Shown one piece after another: positions 12,901 to 27,900 of a DNA stretch of 64,000 nt (positions are counted from its first letter, which is position 1; each line of letters starts with the position of its first letter). Origin of the DNA: Nematostella vectensis (Eukaryota; Cnidaria; Anthozoa; Actiniaria; Edwardsiidae). The translations under genes were made by a program, and so were the position numbers. The DNA lies in NCBI RefSeq assembly GCF_932526225.1, contig NC_064045.1, positions 8,188,138 to 8,252,137 of the forward strand, in the 5' to 3' direction. Below the pieces are notes generated by a model. The model did not search any database. It was not told the DNA's origin and saw only the letters and a program-made list of their open reading frames with translations.

Positions 12901-15900
12901 CAACGTTTTTTTCGATTTGGCCATCTTTTAGGGTTAAAAATTCCTTCGACCACACCCAATTTGCTATCTTTTTGGGGTAAGAATTTCTGTTGACCACTCC
13001 CAAAGTGCATATCAAACATATTCCCCACATATAGTGTCCTTCGTATGTATTGCCTTATATGGGCATTGATGCCCATATTTAGAGGAGCTACAGTTTTCCC
13101 GTTCCCTGATCTCCTGAAAACATGATGAAAATATGCTGATTCATGTCAATTTGAGACTTGCGGCCAAAATTTGTTAGAAAACCTTGATCGCTTGGTCAAA
13201 TCTTTTTTTTCACTGATCTCGAAAAGCCCTTAGACCCAGGCTCCCAAGAGGTCGGCCGAGTGGGTATGAAGGACACCCGAATTTTGATATGCCCTCCCTT
13301 AGGGTTAAAATCGATTTTGCTGACTATTAGCCCTGTTTGTTTTTATCCCCCTCCCCCGGAGGATTGTATTTGCCGCAAAAACCATGAGTAACTTGGCAAG
13401 TGACTGCCATGTTGGGTGCCGTGTGCCGTAAAGGAGCATAAACACCAGTTTCGTGTCTGTCTGCGGGGAATATTCTCTATAACAATCAATACTGAACACA
13501 TTTGAACACAAATATATACTAAACACAATTGAACACAAATATATACTAAACACATTTGAACACAAATATATACTGACACATTTGAACACAAATATATACT
13601 AACACATTTGAACACAAATATATACTGAACACGTTTGAACACAAATATATACTAAACACATTTGAACACATATATATACTGAACACATTTGGACATAAAT
13701 ATATACTGAACACATTTGAACACAAATATATACTAAACACATTTGAACACAAATATATACTGAACACATTTGGACACAAATATATACTGAACACATTTGA
13801 ACACAAATATATACTGAACACATTTGAACACAAATATATACTGAACACATTTGAACACAAATATATACTGAACACATTTGAACACAAATATATACTGAAC
13901 ACATTTGAACACAAATATATACTGAACACCTTTAAGCACAAATATATACTGAACACATTTGAACACAAATATATACTGAACACATTTGAACACAAATATA
14001 TACTGAACACATTTGAACACACATATATACTGAACACATTTGAACACAAATATATACTGAACACATTAGAACACAAATATATGCTGAACACATTTGAATA
14101 CAAATATATACTGAACACATTTGAACACAAATATATACTGAACACATTTGAACACAAATATATACTGAACACCTTTGAGCACAAATATATACTGAACACA
14201 TTTGAATACAAATATATACTGAACACATTTGAAAACAAATATATACTGAACACATTTGAACACAAATATATGCTGAACACATTTGAACACAAATATATAC
14301 TGAACACATTTGAACACAAATATATACTAACACATTTGAACACAAATATATACTGAACACCTTTGAGCACAAATATATACTGAACACATTTGAACACAAA
14401 TATATACTGAACACATTTGAACACAAATATATACTGAACACATTTGAACACAAATATATGCTGAACACATTTGAACACAAATATATACTGAACACATTTG
14501 AACACAAATATATACTAACACATTTGAACACCCCTTAGTATTCTAATAACAAAAAGACATTTTTTTACAGGTAAAACAAGGTGAACGAAGTTAGTACTGA
14601 GGCTCTGGTAGAGAGATATTCTAGCTGAGTTTCTTTGTGCCCTTTCCCTTTTTCTTGCCATTTAATTTCTACGCCTCAACCGTGAACACGGAGTAGTTTC
14701 TTTCTCGGCGTCTGGGGCCGTCATGTCCGAGCTTGTATCGGCGCCCAACTTTTGATCTGCTCCCAATCCCTGATTCCCAATCCCTGATTCCCACAGGTTC
14801 ACCTGCGGTCTCTGGGTCAGGCCAAAAAAATCATTCCACTTCGTAAAATCGCTTTCTCAGTAAGGTTCTAGAAGAAAAAAGCAATTAAACTACTTTCCTT
14901 TTTGAATGACATGATAATATTGTAACAGAATGGCTTGACGAAGTTAAGGTTAGAGTTAATTGTCGTTTGGTATTTCACGCTTTTGTCTTGAGAAACGTAA
15001 GTCCTTAGATTTTGTTTACAATTGATGGTTTCCTTAGCCTAGTTTGTGGCACGCCCGTTGAGCCTCCGCTTTTTTGATTAACCTTTCTGACGCCTAAATC
15101 CAGGGAGTGTCCAGTTTCTTATACGTGCAGAATCGTGGTTTCTTCTTTTCGTTTCAGACATTTTACTTGGGCAGTTTAATTTCTTGAATTCTCTTTTTTA
15201 AAAGTTTAAAAACTGCATGCCATTTACACTTCTTGGTTTAGACATTAACCATTGTTATTATCACTTTATACAGTAGATTTTTTGTAGTAACATGCGTGTT
15301 GTGCATGCACAGTAAAAGAAATATTTGATAAGAAAGAGTTAAATAAGCGTACTGCGACCTCTACTCTAGCTTAAAAAAGGACATCAAAACCCGGTTTGCC
15401 TGCAATGACTATGTAGAAACTGAGAACGAGCAGTATAACAGCGGTTCTTGACTCGCTGGGCTGCTGTCGCTAAAGACCAGGCGTGATCACAGGAATTTAG
15501 GGATATTTTGTAAGATCAACTTCCCCACCGGACATGATAGCAAATTTAGGCAATAGGTTTATCAGTTCGTGCACTCCTTTTTCCCTCAAAAGCGTTTCAT
15601 TGTGGAATGCATTACCACCAGAAGCAGGCGCGTACCCAGGATTGGCCGAGGGGCTGCGCAGTCATAGGTATCAAATGCAAAAAAGCATAGTGTTTGAAGA
15701 TTCCTTAATAAGACCAAGGATTCCTAAATATGACCAAGGGGGCCTGAACAAAAGCTAACGCTCACTCGTTAGCAGCGATTAAGATCTCGCTCAGGAATTA
15801 AGCGCCGCGCCCCTATTGACATTTATAAGCTTTGCTTCAAGGTAATTATCGAAATTAAAGATTAAAGATAATAAGGAAAGCTGTTTTCGAGTTACGGAAT

Positions 15901-18900
15901 TGTCGAAATTACAAGTTGATTTCACGTGTCATTCTAGATTTAAGGAAAACTGTTGTACAGTTTTGGAGTTGCAAGGAGTTGTCGAAATTACAAGTTGATT
16001 GCTCTTGTCACTCTAGGTGTAAGGGGAACTGTAATGATGTTTGTCCAGCCATGAAGACCACTTTCCTCGGCGCGTCCCTGGAGCCGTTAAATGACCTTCT
16101 CCTTGACTGGGATCTACTTTTTGCTTATAACAATTCTGATATCGATATCAACAACAAGACGCTCACAGAACCCACAGCGCAGAACATTGTTTTTAAGCCG
16201 GATGCCCTCCAGCCTGGTGTACGATATAAACTGAGGTTAAACGCATTAAGAAAAGGTGATTATCTTCTCCCTCTTTGAGAACCGGTGTGGGGACTCTCCC
16301 ATAATAGTTGTATCCTTAAAAGTACTTGAAAGGGGTGGCAAGGGGGAGGCGCATCATTCATTTTAAAGTTTTGTATCGTAGCAGAATAACAAGCACAGAA
16401 TAATTAACGGCTTGTTATCGTTTATCTAGCAGCCTGAGTGATGCCTTGTTACGTTAGCTAGCACAGCCTGAGTGATGCCTTGTTACGTTAGCTAGCACAG
16501 TCTGAGTAATGCCTTGTTATGTTAGCTAGCAGTCTGAGTAATTCTTTGTTACGTTAGCTAGCACAGCCTTAGTGATGCCTTGTTATGTTAGCTAGCACAG
16601 CCTGAGTAATGCCTTGTTATGTTAGCTAGCACAGTCTGAGTAATGCCTTGTTATGTTAGCTAGCACAACCTGATTGATGCCTTGTTATGTTAGCTAGCAC
16701 AGCCTGAGTAATGCCTTGTTATGTTAGCTAGCAGCCTGAGTAATGCCTTGTTATGCTAGCTAGCACAACCTGAGTAATGCCTTGTTATGTTAGCTAGCAG
16801 CCTGAGTAATGCCTTGTTACGGTTTTCCTCGCAGGGGAGGTTGATACAGGATTTTCCGAGATCGCGTTCCAGACAAACATCCCCCCACTTGGCGGCTCTT
16901 GCTCAGTCTCGCCGGCTCAAGGTAAAACCATACACGACTTTGAAAAATGCCGGCATCTCACGTTCGGCCCTCGGGGAATGGAGTGAGGCCACAACAAAAA
17001 AATCACAACAAATTTCCTTTTTTATACAATAAAATACAAAAATATACTTTGACAGTGTCACACGTGCGATTTCACCGTGTTTTTTCAGATATGAGGCCTT
17101 CGTGGCCTCGACTCCATGTAGTCCCCGGGGGCCAACTTGTAAGATTCCGGCATTTTTGAAAGTCGCGTATATTCAGCACAAAAATTCTCTCTTTTCTAGC
17201 AAAAACATATGTTGCTTATTGTTGTACGGTCTTTTTCTATTCAATCCTTTATTTGAAGCGACCAGATTATTTTTTCCCTATTGCGTGACACCTTTCAGTA
17301 ATGCGTGACACAGCCTTATTGATTTTTTTGCACGATGTAGATCTCTTGTTACTTTATTAGTTGTGTAAAACGACGCTATTGTTATATTATTCATTGCGTG
17401 ACACGGCGCTATTGTTATTTTACCCATTGCTTGACACGACACTATTGTAATTTAACCCATTGCGTGACACGGCCCTTTTGTTTTTTTACCCATTGCGTGA
17501 CACGGCCCTATAGTTACGTTACGCATGATTGGCACGTCCTTATTGTTATATCAATTACGTGACAGGATCCAATTGTTACTATAGCTATTGCGTGACACGG
17601 CCTTATTGTCACTTAAGCCATTGCGTGACACGTCTCATTTCTTGCGTGACACAACCCTATTGTTATTATAGCTATTGTTTGACGCGTTCCGTTTGCTCTT
17701 TTGCCCAGGTCATGCGCTCACCACTCAGTTCACGGTCACGTGTGTCAGCTGGTCGGATGTAGACGAGCCTCTTTCTCTTGACGTGTACATCCGGGATGGT
17801 GCACAAGACACCCTGATCGCATACGGAGCCGTAACTTCTGTCTCTTTTGTGCTTCCTGTCACGCCATCCACGAAGAACGTCACGGACCTCAAGATCTTGA
17901 TCAAAGACAGCTTTGGTTGTTACTCAAAGCGCATACTTATGGTCAATGTAAGAGAACTGATTGAAAGGCGCAAGATCATCCTAATAATGATGCATTGCTT
18001 TGGTGACTCTTTTCTACTTCATAGTAGAAATAGGCAATTTGCACAAAAAACCACGTGACTGTTTATGTTGGCATATGCGCGCTAAACAAATAAAAGAAAT
18101 TAAGCGGTAACCATTCAGCCAGAAAGTTTGTTTAAAATTGCTTTTTTTCATTTAGAGATTTTATTTTCTAGTCGCTCTCAAGCGTGATGGGCAAAGTCAA
18201 TATTGTGTTTATTTTGGCTTGCATTTTTTGCACTAAAAGTCACGTGACTTCTTGGCGCAAACGCATATGTCGTAAAGTTTACGGGCTTTTGACAGATTGA
18301 AATATAATGGGAAGGGTTTTGACTTTTTCTCCACCGTACTCCTTTTGCTTGTTTTAGTTCCGTCACAGACCCCTCCCGTCACTTTCCTTTCGTCTGTTCT
18401 TATAATCCTCGTTTGTCTCTGCCCAAGTAATATTACAGCCAACCTTCTTTCAATATCTTTGCTACCGTTTATTTATAATCATCACCCTCGCTCACCTTTT
18501 CCCAGGTGAGTTCAGACGGAGACATGCTTTCGACTATCGAGACGCTTTTGAATCAGGACGGGACAGTTATGAATATGATTCTCGCGGGAAACACGAAGGA
18601 CGCCTCTCAGTTGATCGCCGCCTCCAGCTCACTCCTGGTGGAGATGTTAAAGAGCTACACCGCAGCGGGGGACTCACCCTTGGGCGGGACAACGGAAAGA
18701 GGTAAAAAAGGGGGTCGGTGGTGGTGGGGGGATAGGGGGAGGTACAGACGACCTCTAAGTAGACGCAGGTGATCATTTGAAGGAAGTAAAATAAGAGCGT
18801 CGTAAGCGGGTAGGGAAGGGGGTACAAACTATCGCCAAGTAGACGCAGATGACCATTTTCTCCAAGTCATTCAGGGGTACTGGTTAGGATAGGCAAGTGA

Positions 18901-21900
18901 GCTGCAGAGGCGATCAATTCAAGTCCCTTCATTCAATCGGGAGGATATATGTTAGAATGAGGTACATCAGCAAAAGCGAACTGAACCGCGAACCGGATGG
19001 AGGATGTAACTTAGAGCAGGAATGGAGCTGGAAAGAGACAGTTTATGAGTGCCTGCAGCTTTTTTCTGAGGGAGGGGGGGGGGGTTGATCTTAGATGTGC
19101 TGCTAGTTGGAGGGACTGGAAATTACTAGATGGCGGGTGGAGGAAGAGGAAGATAGGAGGAGGAGGAGAAGGAGAGTGGGGGAGAATGGGGGGAGGGGGG
19201 AGGGGGAAGGAAGGTGGAGTTGGAGTTTGAGAGTAAGGTAGCATAAAGTTTTAAAAAAGGGTTGGCTATTTTGGGAACCATTTACAAGAAGAGCGGCCAT
19301 TCTGACACTTACATTCTTTACAATGTTTTATAAGGAGATGGCGGTTCGACACCTGGTGGAGTAAATGAAACAGCAGTGAATATTTTAACTACGGTATGTA
19401 CCATTTGTATAAATTAAAACTCACTACCCTACCCCTAGGATATTTTCATTTTACTGAATTCAAGTGGGCTTTTATTTTTTGCGAATTAACAGGTTTATGT
19501 AATAACTTTCAATTGCAATAGTTGCAAATTCAGCGTGAAATCGCGCAAATAGGAGTTCGCCTTTACGAAACAGCCCCCGCGCACGCTCTGGGTATATAAT
19601 CTGATAGTAAATTAGCACATATCGTATCCACGGAAAATAGGAAAAACAGTTTTGCCCTTAAAGCACTAGCCAAAATTTGCATATGGCAACTCTTAAATGA
19701 AAAAGTAGTTCAATGATATAGATAAAATGAGATATCCTTTTGGAGATTGACATGTGCTTATGGGAATAAGGCGTATTTTATTAATTTCGGTGGCGGTTAG
19801 TGTTCGATCATTTTTGCTAAAAACAATATGATTTTGCCCATTTTGGCACCTAACAAAATTTTTTGCAATAGAAAAAAAAAGATTAGATGAGTAGATGCTC
19901 ATTTGTGTGATGAATCTGTGGATGCAACTTTGCTTGATTACCAAAAATCTGGCTCCCACATCTTTTAGCGCGACAAGTAGACCATAACATTAAAGAAGGC
20001 CAATCACGCCGCCATTTTATGCTCCCGCTCAATGCCGAGTCACACAAGCATCCATTTCCATCGGCTAATTCAAGCGAGTAACCAAGATATTTTCAATCAG
20101 ATATCGTCAATAACGTATCGGCCTTCATTTGTACATTGATATTTTGAAGCTTCCCTGCGAATAAGCCGCTGTATTATAGTATGATAAACAATAACAAAGG
20201 AGTGGTTGATCGACATTTTTTAATTATCGTCGCCGTCGCTATTTGTTCTACAGATGATCGAGAGGGTGGTCAACATGACGTCACAAATTCCTATTGTCTC
20301 AATGGAGGACGTGAAACAGATAAGCGGGACTCTGGCGTCCATTACTGGGGTGACCTCCTCCCTAACACCCACAGCGCAGGTAATATTCACCAACCTCACA
20401 GGGGGTGGGGTGGGGACTCTTTCGTCCATTACTGGGGTGACCTCCTCCCTAACACCCACAGCGCAGGTAATATTCACCACCCTCACAGGGGTGGGGTGGG
20501 GGCTCTGGCGTCCATTACTGGGGTGACCTCCTCCCTAACACCCACAGCGCAGGTAATATAAACCACCCTCACAGGGGAGGGGTGGGGACTCTTTCGTCCA
20601 TTACTGGGGTGACCTTCGCCCTAACACCCACAGCGCAGGAAATATAAACCACCCTCACAGGGGGTGGGGTGGGGAATCTTTCGTCCATTACTGGGGTGAC
20701 CTTCGCCCTAACACCCACAGCGCAGGAAATATTCACCACCCTCACAGGGGGCGGGGTGGGGACTCCTGTCGTCCATTACTGGGGTGACCTCCTCCCTAAC
20801 ACCCACAGCGCAGGAAATATTCACCACCCTCACAGGGGGTGGCGTGGGGACTCTGTCGTCCATTACTGGGGTGACCTTCGCCCTAACACCCACAGCGCAG
20901 GTAATATTCACCATCCTCACAGGGGGCGGGGTGGGGACTCCTATCGTCCATTACTGGGGTGACCTTCGCCCTAACACCCACAGCGCAGGTAATATTCACC
21001 ACCCTCATAGGAGGTGGGGTGGGGACCTCTGCCCTCACACTCAACGGGAGGGGTGTGGTATTCGGGTCACCATTTCTGAGGTGACATCTATCATATATAT
21101 ATATTTATTTATAATATAGTATATTATATTTTTATCTTTTAGATCATAGTATTTAATGATTATATATTTTAGCATATTTGTAAAAGCTCCTGTTGTTTTA
21201 GCTTCTGATAGGACAACCCTGAGTAATAATAAATAAAGGTTTCTATCTATCTCACACCCACGGCGCAGGTATAACACCACCTACTCACGGGGGTAGGCTA
21301 GGGTGGACTCTGGTCGCCATTACTGAGGTCACCTCTTGCCTCACCCCCAGGGCGCAGGTAGAATACAACTTTTCACAGGGGGTGGGGTAGGGTAGGGTGA
21401 GGTGGGGGCTCTGGTCGTCATTATTGAGGTCACCTCTGGCCTCACACCCAGGGTGCCTAAAACAATGTGTAAAACATGTGTAAAACAATTAGTCATATTG
21501 AAGAGTTGGGTATGGTGGGTTCGGGTCCTCGTCACGGATATCAGTGATATTCCTCACACCAAAGGCGTAAGTTTGTAGCACAACTCTTCTCCAAGGGTTA
21601 GGGTGTGCGTTCTAAAGGGGATGTCAGAATGCACAGGGGATAGCGAAAAAGGTCAATGAAAGCATCCTGATATCAATGGGCAGGATTATAAAAGGTCAAT
21701 TACGCCGCTATTATACACTCCCGCACAATACGGAGTCGTACAAATCATCTTTTTCACCTGAGTTACTTAACATACTGAGATAATTTCACTCGAACATCAT
21801 TTATTACTAAGTAACAAACTTAAATGGTGGATGCTTAAGTCAAAATTTCCGCAAAAATTATCTCTATACTAGAGGGAAGGTAAATGAGATGTGGCAATGT

Positions 21901-24900
21901 AATGCCTAGTGCACACTATCAACATAACGACATGGGCGCGCGCACTATGTTTAGCCCGACATAACGACATGGACATAATGACATAAAAGAAAAAACATGT
22001 TTTTTCTCTTATGTCGTTATGTCCATGTCGTTATGTCGAAGATAAGAGTGCGCGCGCCCATGTCGTTATGTCGATATGTCGCTAGTGTGCACTAGTCATA
22101 AGAGTTGGATTTGGCCCATGAGAGGGGGTAACGATTGGGAGAAAAAGAAAAAAGTTTTTATAAAGAAATTTTCTTTTGTTTGTTTCACTTTTAGCAAACT
22201 CTGGTTAACACGCTGATGGAATCCGTTTCCGTGTTCTCCGCGAGAGCGAGCTTAGCAACGCCCGAGGACGCTATGATTACTTCATCCGCTCTCGTCACAA
22301 CAGTCGGTAAGCGCCATCCTCCCGAGTTAGACCGAGAGTATCTAACAAAGTACCAAGACTGAAAAAGTATCCATTTCCATAGGCTGATTTGGGGAAGCCA
22401 ATGCGATAATGTTTATTGACTTTGGTAAAAGAAGCAATAAACTTTGTTTTTAGATAGTTCTTTTGTTTCGAGGTTTATAGCCAAATTCGTTGTTGCGCGA
22501 CCTCACAGAATCCAAATTTCGTTTCTTTGTTTGGGAATAGCGCGTAGTCAATCAAACCAAACAATCCAAACGAGACAAACCGCCCCCAAAGCTTGTGTCT
22601 GACAAAGAATTCGGCTGTAAACAAATTATTTTTCTTCCAATATCAAATGAAAACAATGACAAGGTGTAATTGACAAGAACATACGCGTTACAACGTACCT
22701 CATACTATTGAAACAAGGGCGCATTTAGTACAATTCCCAACATTTGCAATATCATCATTTTGATCTCATTATTATATCATATTAGGCACCAGTAAGGGCA
22801 TTTGGCGCTTATAATTAAATGTTAAAAGAATAGCATTCATATAGCGATTATGCAGTACAAACCATGTTCTAAGCGATTCGCATTTAGATTTTTGTTTTGC
22901 GAGAAAAAAGAAAAGAAACTATCTGTCTCTACCGGGAATCAAACTAGAGATGATAGACCCCATACGTTAACACATTTCCCAGCCGTGGTTTCATATAGTA
23001 GTATATAAGGGTGAAATCATTTACCTTTAGAACTGTCACAGAACTATTAAGGAGACAGGCCCTGCTTGTATAGCAATTGACGGCGTTGCCATCCTTAGTG
23101 ATATACTTACAAACCAACACAAAGATGATTACAGAGAAAGCTAGCCATCATACTTAGTAACCCTAATAACAGACTAACCCAAAAAGTAACTCACTCACAT
23201 TGCCACATATTGTTTCTTATGCACGAACTTTTGACTCGTTGCCTAGGTAACATAGCCAAGTCAGTGAAAGATAGTACCTTGATGGCAATGAGTGCGTATG
23301 GCGTCATCTTAGCAAATCGGACAGACAGTGAACCGGACATTTCGTCTGATCCGGACATGGTAAGCCTGTCATCTTCAATGGAGTGGCTAGCTAAGGGGTA
23401 TCTTAAAGGATTGTTGTTGTAAGCGTAAGGGCGTTGTTAGCTAAGTGGGTAACTTTAAGAATTGTTGTGGCTAGCGTAAGGGCGTTGCTATAGCTAAGTG
23501 GGTATCTGAAAGGGGAAAGGAAGGGTATTTGATGGTTTGGGAGAGAAAAGTTCATAGGAAAACTAATTGAATCTCACATTGTTTGGATCGAACTTGTGAG
23601 GGAATGGGCTTTGAACGGCATAATACGAAAACAATAGTTACTTCAAGGTTTGGCAAAATTTTTACGATCTTTTTAAGAAAGAAAAAAGAAAGACCGGTTT
23701 GAATAGTTTTTGCAATAATCCTTGCTAGATATTGCTTTATTTACCTGGCATCAAGACAAAACGGTTCTTAAAGACAAATGTATGTTTTTTTATTAACAGC
23801 AACGTTGTCTAGCTGATAAACAGCAAGCTGAGGCCATTGTTAGTACAAAACATCCGCACAATCACACTAAGTGAAAAGACGTGTAGACAGATAGATAGAT
23901 AGATGAGGTAGATAGGGTGTAAGTGAATGGATAAATTATAGAGTAAATTAGTATTAATTGAGAGAATATGAGTTGCTGGTGGGTGTGAGTGGGTGATTTA
24001 ATGAGCTACTATGAGTGAGTGAGTGAGTGATTAAGTGAGTGAGTGATTAAGTGAGTGAGTGATTAAGTGAGTGAGTGAGTGAGTGAGTGAGTGAGTGAGT
24101 GAGTGAGTGAGTGAGTGAGTGAGTGAGTGATTAAGTGAGTGAGTGATTAAGTGAGTGAGTGATTAAATGAGTGAGTGAGTGAGTGAGTGAGTGAGTGAGT
24201 GAGTGAGTGAGTGAGTGAGTGAGTGAGTGAGTGAGTGAGTGAGTGAGTGAGTGAGTGAGTGAGTGAGTGAGTGAGTGAGTGAGTGAGTGAGTGAGTGAGT
24301 GAGTGAGTGAGTGAGTGAGTGAGTGGTGGGTGGGTGGGTGAGTGGATGGCTGGGGGAGGGGGGAGGGAGGGAGTGAGTGAGTAAGTGTGTGAGTGATTGA
24401 GTGAGTTAGTGAGTGGGTGAGTGGGTGAGTGGGTGAGTGGGTGAGTGTGTGAGTGAGTGAGTGAGTGAGTGAGTGAGTGAGTGAGTGAGTGAGTGAGTGA
24501 GTGAGTGAGTGAGTGAGTGAGTGAGTGAGTGAGTGAGTGAGTGAGTGAGTGAGTGAGTGAGTGAGTGAGTGAGTGAGTGAGTGAGTGAGTGAGTGAGTGA
24601 GTGAGTGAGTGAGTGAGTGAGTGAGTGAGTGAGTGGTGGGTGGGTGAGTGGATGGGTGGGGGAGGGGGGAGGGAGGGAGTGAGTGAGTAAGTGTGTGAGT
24701 GATTGAGTGAGTTAGTGAGTGGGTGAGTGGGTGAGTGGGTGAGTGGGTGAGTGGGTGAGTGTGTGAGTGAGTGAGTGAGTGAGTGAGTGAGTGAGTGAGT
24801 GAGTGAGTGAGTGAGTGAGTGAGTGAGTGAGTGAGTGAGTGAGTGAGTGAGTGAGTGAGTGAGTGAGTGAGTGAGGGAGTGTGTGAGTGAGTGTGTGAGT

Positions 24901-27900
24901 GAGTGAGTGAGTGAAGGAGTGACTAAATAGTGACTAAATGAGTTACTTTTAGTAAGTGAGTTAGTGACTGAATAAGTTACTGTGAGTGAGTGAGTGAGTG
25001 AGTGAGTGAGTGAGTGAGTGAGTGAGTGAGTGAGTGAGTGAGTGAGTGAGTGAGTGAGTGAGTGAGTGAGTGAGTGAGTGAGTGAGTGAGTGAGTGAGTG
25101 AGTGAGTGAGTGAGTGACTGAGTGACTGAGTGAGTTAGCTGGTGAGTGACTGACTGAGAGAGTTACTGGATGAGTGACTGACTGAATGAGTGACTAAATA
25201 AGTTACTTTGAGTGAGTGAGTGACTGAATGCGTTACTGTGAGTGATTTAGTGACTGAATGCGTTACTGTGAGTGTGTGAGTGAGTTAGTGAATGAGTGAC
25301 TTAATGAGTGATTGAGTGAGTGAGTGACTGAGAGAGTGACTGAATGAGTGACTGAATGAGGGATTGAGTGAGTGAGTTACTCATGGGTTAGCAAGCGAGT
25401 GCAAGAGGTAATGGTGGATAGTTTGGTGGATGAGTGAACCAGTAAGTATCCATTCTTGTCTCACTGGTTCTCTGCGTTTCATTTTCAGCAAGCGGCCGCC
25501 ATTTCTGCTCTAGAGTTCACGATCACAACCCTCGTCAACTCCTTGAGGGATCACGTGACAGCCGGGGAGATGGACACGGTTAGTCCGCAAAATCCACTTC
25601 AAGGGCGCAAAACGGGTCTGTTCCGCAGCCCGTTTTTTTTTTCCTGGCTGTGAAAATGTTAGACCACTCAGTTGCTGGGAAAAAAATCGTCCCGAATGGT
25701 TCTGCTGGCAAAATTGTGGAGTCGAACTAGTTGTGCTGGGAATATTTTTGGGGGCGCTGGAGCAGATGCTTGGGAAAAAATGGTCCCGATCGGTTATACG
25801 GGCAATTATTCATGTGCTAAAATGCCCAACCACTCCTGGCTGGTAAAAAGAATTCCTAACCAATTCTGGCTGGAAAAAATGAATGGTCCCTCCTGGAAAC
25901 AAGGAACAGATTATTTTTCCCCAGCAACTTTTAAAATGGATATTTTCGGCATCAGAACATATTCAAAGGACGAAATTTGTCATTTTTACGTGTTTCGGGA
26001 AGGGGGGGGGGCTCGTTTTATGCCCTTGGCCCTCTCTCTCCAGGCTCCTTGTTGTTATTTGTGGCATGCTGTGTGTTAATATTTCCAAGAGTTTTTATAT
26101 ATGCCATGCCTTATTTCCAGGAATCTGTTGTTATTTGTGGCATGCTGTGTGTTAATATTTCCAAGAATTTTTATATATGCCATGCCTTATTTCCAGGAGT
26201 CTGTTGTCATTTTTGCCTCGGACTATTATTTCCAGGAGTTCGGTATTATTTGTGTCATGCCTTGTGATTTTGTTTATTTGTGGCCATGCCTTTTACTGTT
26301 ATTTCTAGGAGTTTGTTATTATTTGTGGCATTCCCTATGTATTATTTGTTTCCACGAGTGTTATCTTATTTATGACAGACAAGCTCTGTGTTAATTCTTC
26401 CAGGATTTCGTATCAGATCACCTCAATATGACGTTTAGCAAAGTGTACGGGACAGGCCTGGCCAACAAGTCGATCATGGCCGGGGAGGCCATCGTATTAC
26501 TTCCTCTCGACCCGAACGTCATCTTCACCTCAACAAACCTCTCCGCAGACACCGAAGTCACATTATCGGTAAGCTGACCTACCGACTGTATGCCGAACAC
26601 CTACTGACTGTTGTACACCGACCACCTACCGACTGTACGCCGAACACCTATCGACTGTTTTCCGATAGCCTACCGACTAAATTCCGACCACCCGATTGTA
26701 GGCAGACCAATTTCGACTCCGCCTTCGTAAATATAATGGTCCCTACTATCGTCCCTTAGTACAGGCCTACACCGACCACCTACCGACTGTACGCCGACCA
26801 CCTGTCGATTGTTATCCGGTAGCATACCGGCTAAATTCCGACTATCCGATTGTAGGCCGACCAATTTTAGGGAAGACCCCTAGTATCACCAATTTTAGGG
26901 AAGGCCCCTAGTATCACCCCTCCCCCCTCTTTCCCTTCTCCGATCCAGCCCTTCTACTACAGTGAAACAACGCAACCGTTTTTAGTTTGTGTTGATTTAT
27001 TAGCTCCACAGCATGGACAACATCTACCTCGCAGATGACGGTGCAGATAACGTCAACGGAAGGACCAGCACATTCGAGATGTCTACAACAAACGGGACGG
27101 CATCTGCTAGGGATATGTCAAGCCCAGCTGAGATATCACTCCTTCATGACGACGCCCTGCCCGCTATAAACACCACGCGTTTCAAATTAACCGCTAATCT
27201 CCCGCACTCCATTAATGTCACTTACAACGACAGCTCAATACACGCTCAGGTAGAGCTCTTCGAGTGTTCGGTAAACGTTCGGGTGTACCTCCGACGAGAG
27301 TTCGAGCCGACGGTTGTTGACTATGACTACATGTGGACGCTACCCCGAAATGACACGCCCCCAGGTGTGGATAACCGGACAGTGTTTGTGTCTAACGTGG
27401 ACTTGAATCGGACAGCAGCTGGTCAGTACTTCCTGCTGGTCACCCCGGACACCCATGACGTAATAGAGCTTTCCCCAAATTGCAGTTATATTTTGCAGTC
27501 GTACACCGGAAGCTGTCTGTACCGGAATGTTAGCACGCAAGCCTGGATGGGTGATGGATGTGAGGTGCGTGTACAATGCAAATTAAGGCTAGGATAAAAA
27601 GGGATGGCAAGATCAGGGGCCGGTTCCTGAAAAGCCGATTTGCGCTATCCCAGGGTTAAATTAACCCTAACCCACGATTAAATTTTTACCCCCAGATTAG
27701 TTCCGTTCCCGAAACGCGGGTTAGCGCTAACTCTGGGTCAGTTTGGAGGTTAAATCTAACCCTGCTCGCAAGGTGGGTTAATTCGCTAACCCACTGTTTA
27801 GTTGGCGAAACACAGGCCTCCCAAACTTTGTAGTAGAACTAAAGCTTCATAAAATAAAGTTGTCGACAAAAAAGACGTTACACAAAACAATGTAGGGATC

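Noticed and set aside
13305-14531. Long frames repeating C-V-Q-M-C-S-V-Y-I and similar
   Set aside because: Artefacts of the 27 bp minisatellite (a multiple of three); no start, splice or domain context.
1366-14533. CRISPR-like direct repeats
   Set aside because: Repeats are directly contiguous with no unique spacers, in an intron-bearing eukaryotic gene; they are minisatellites.
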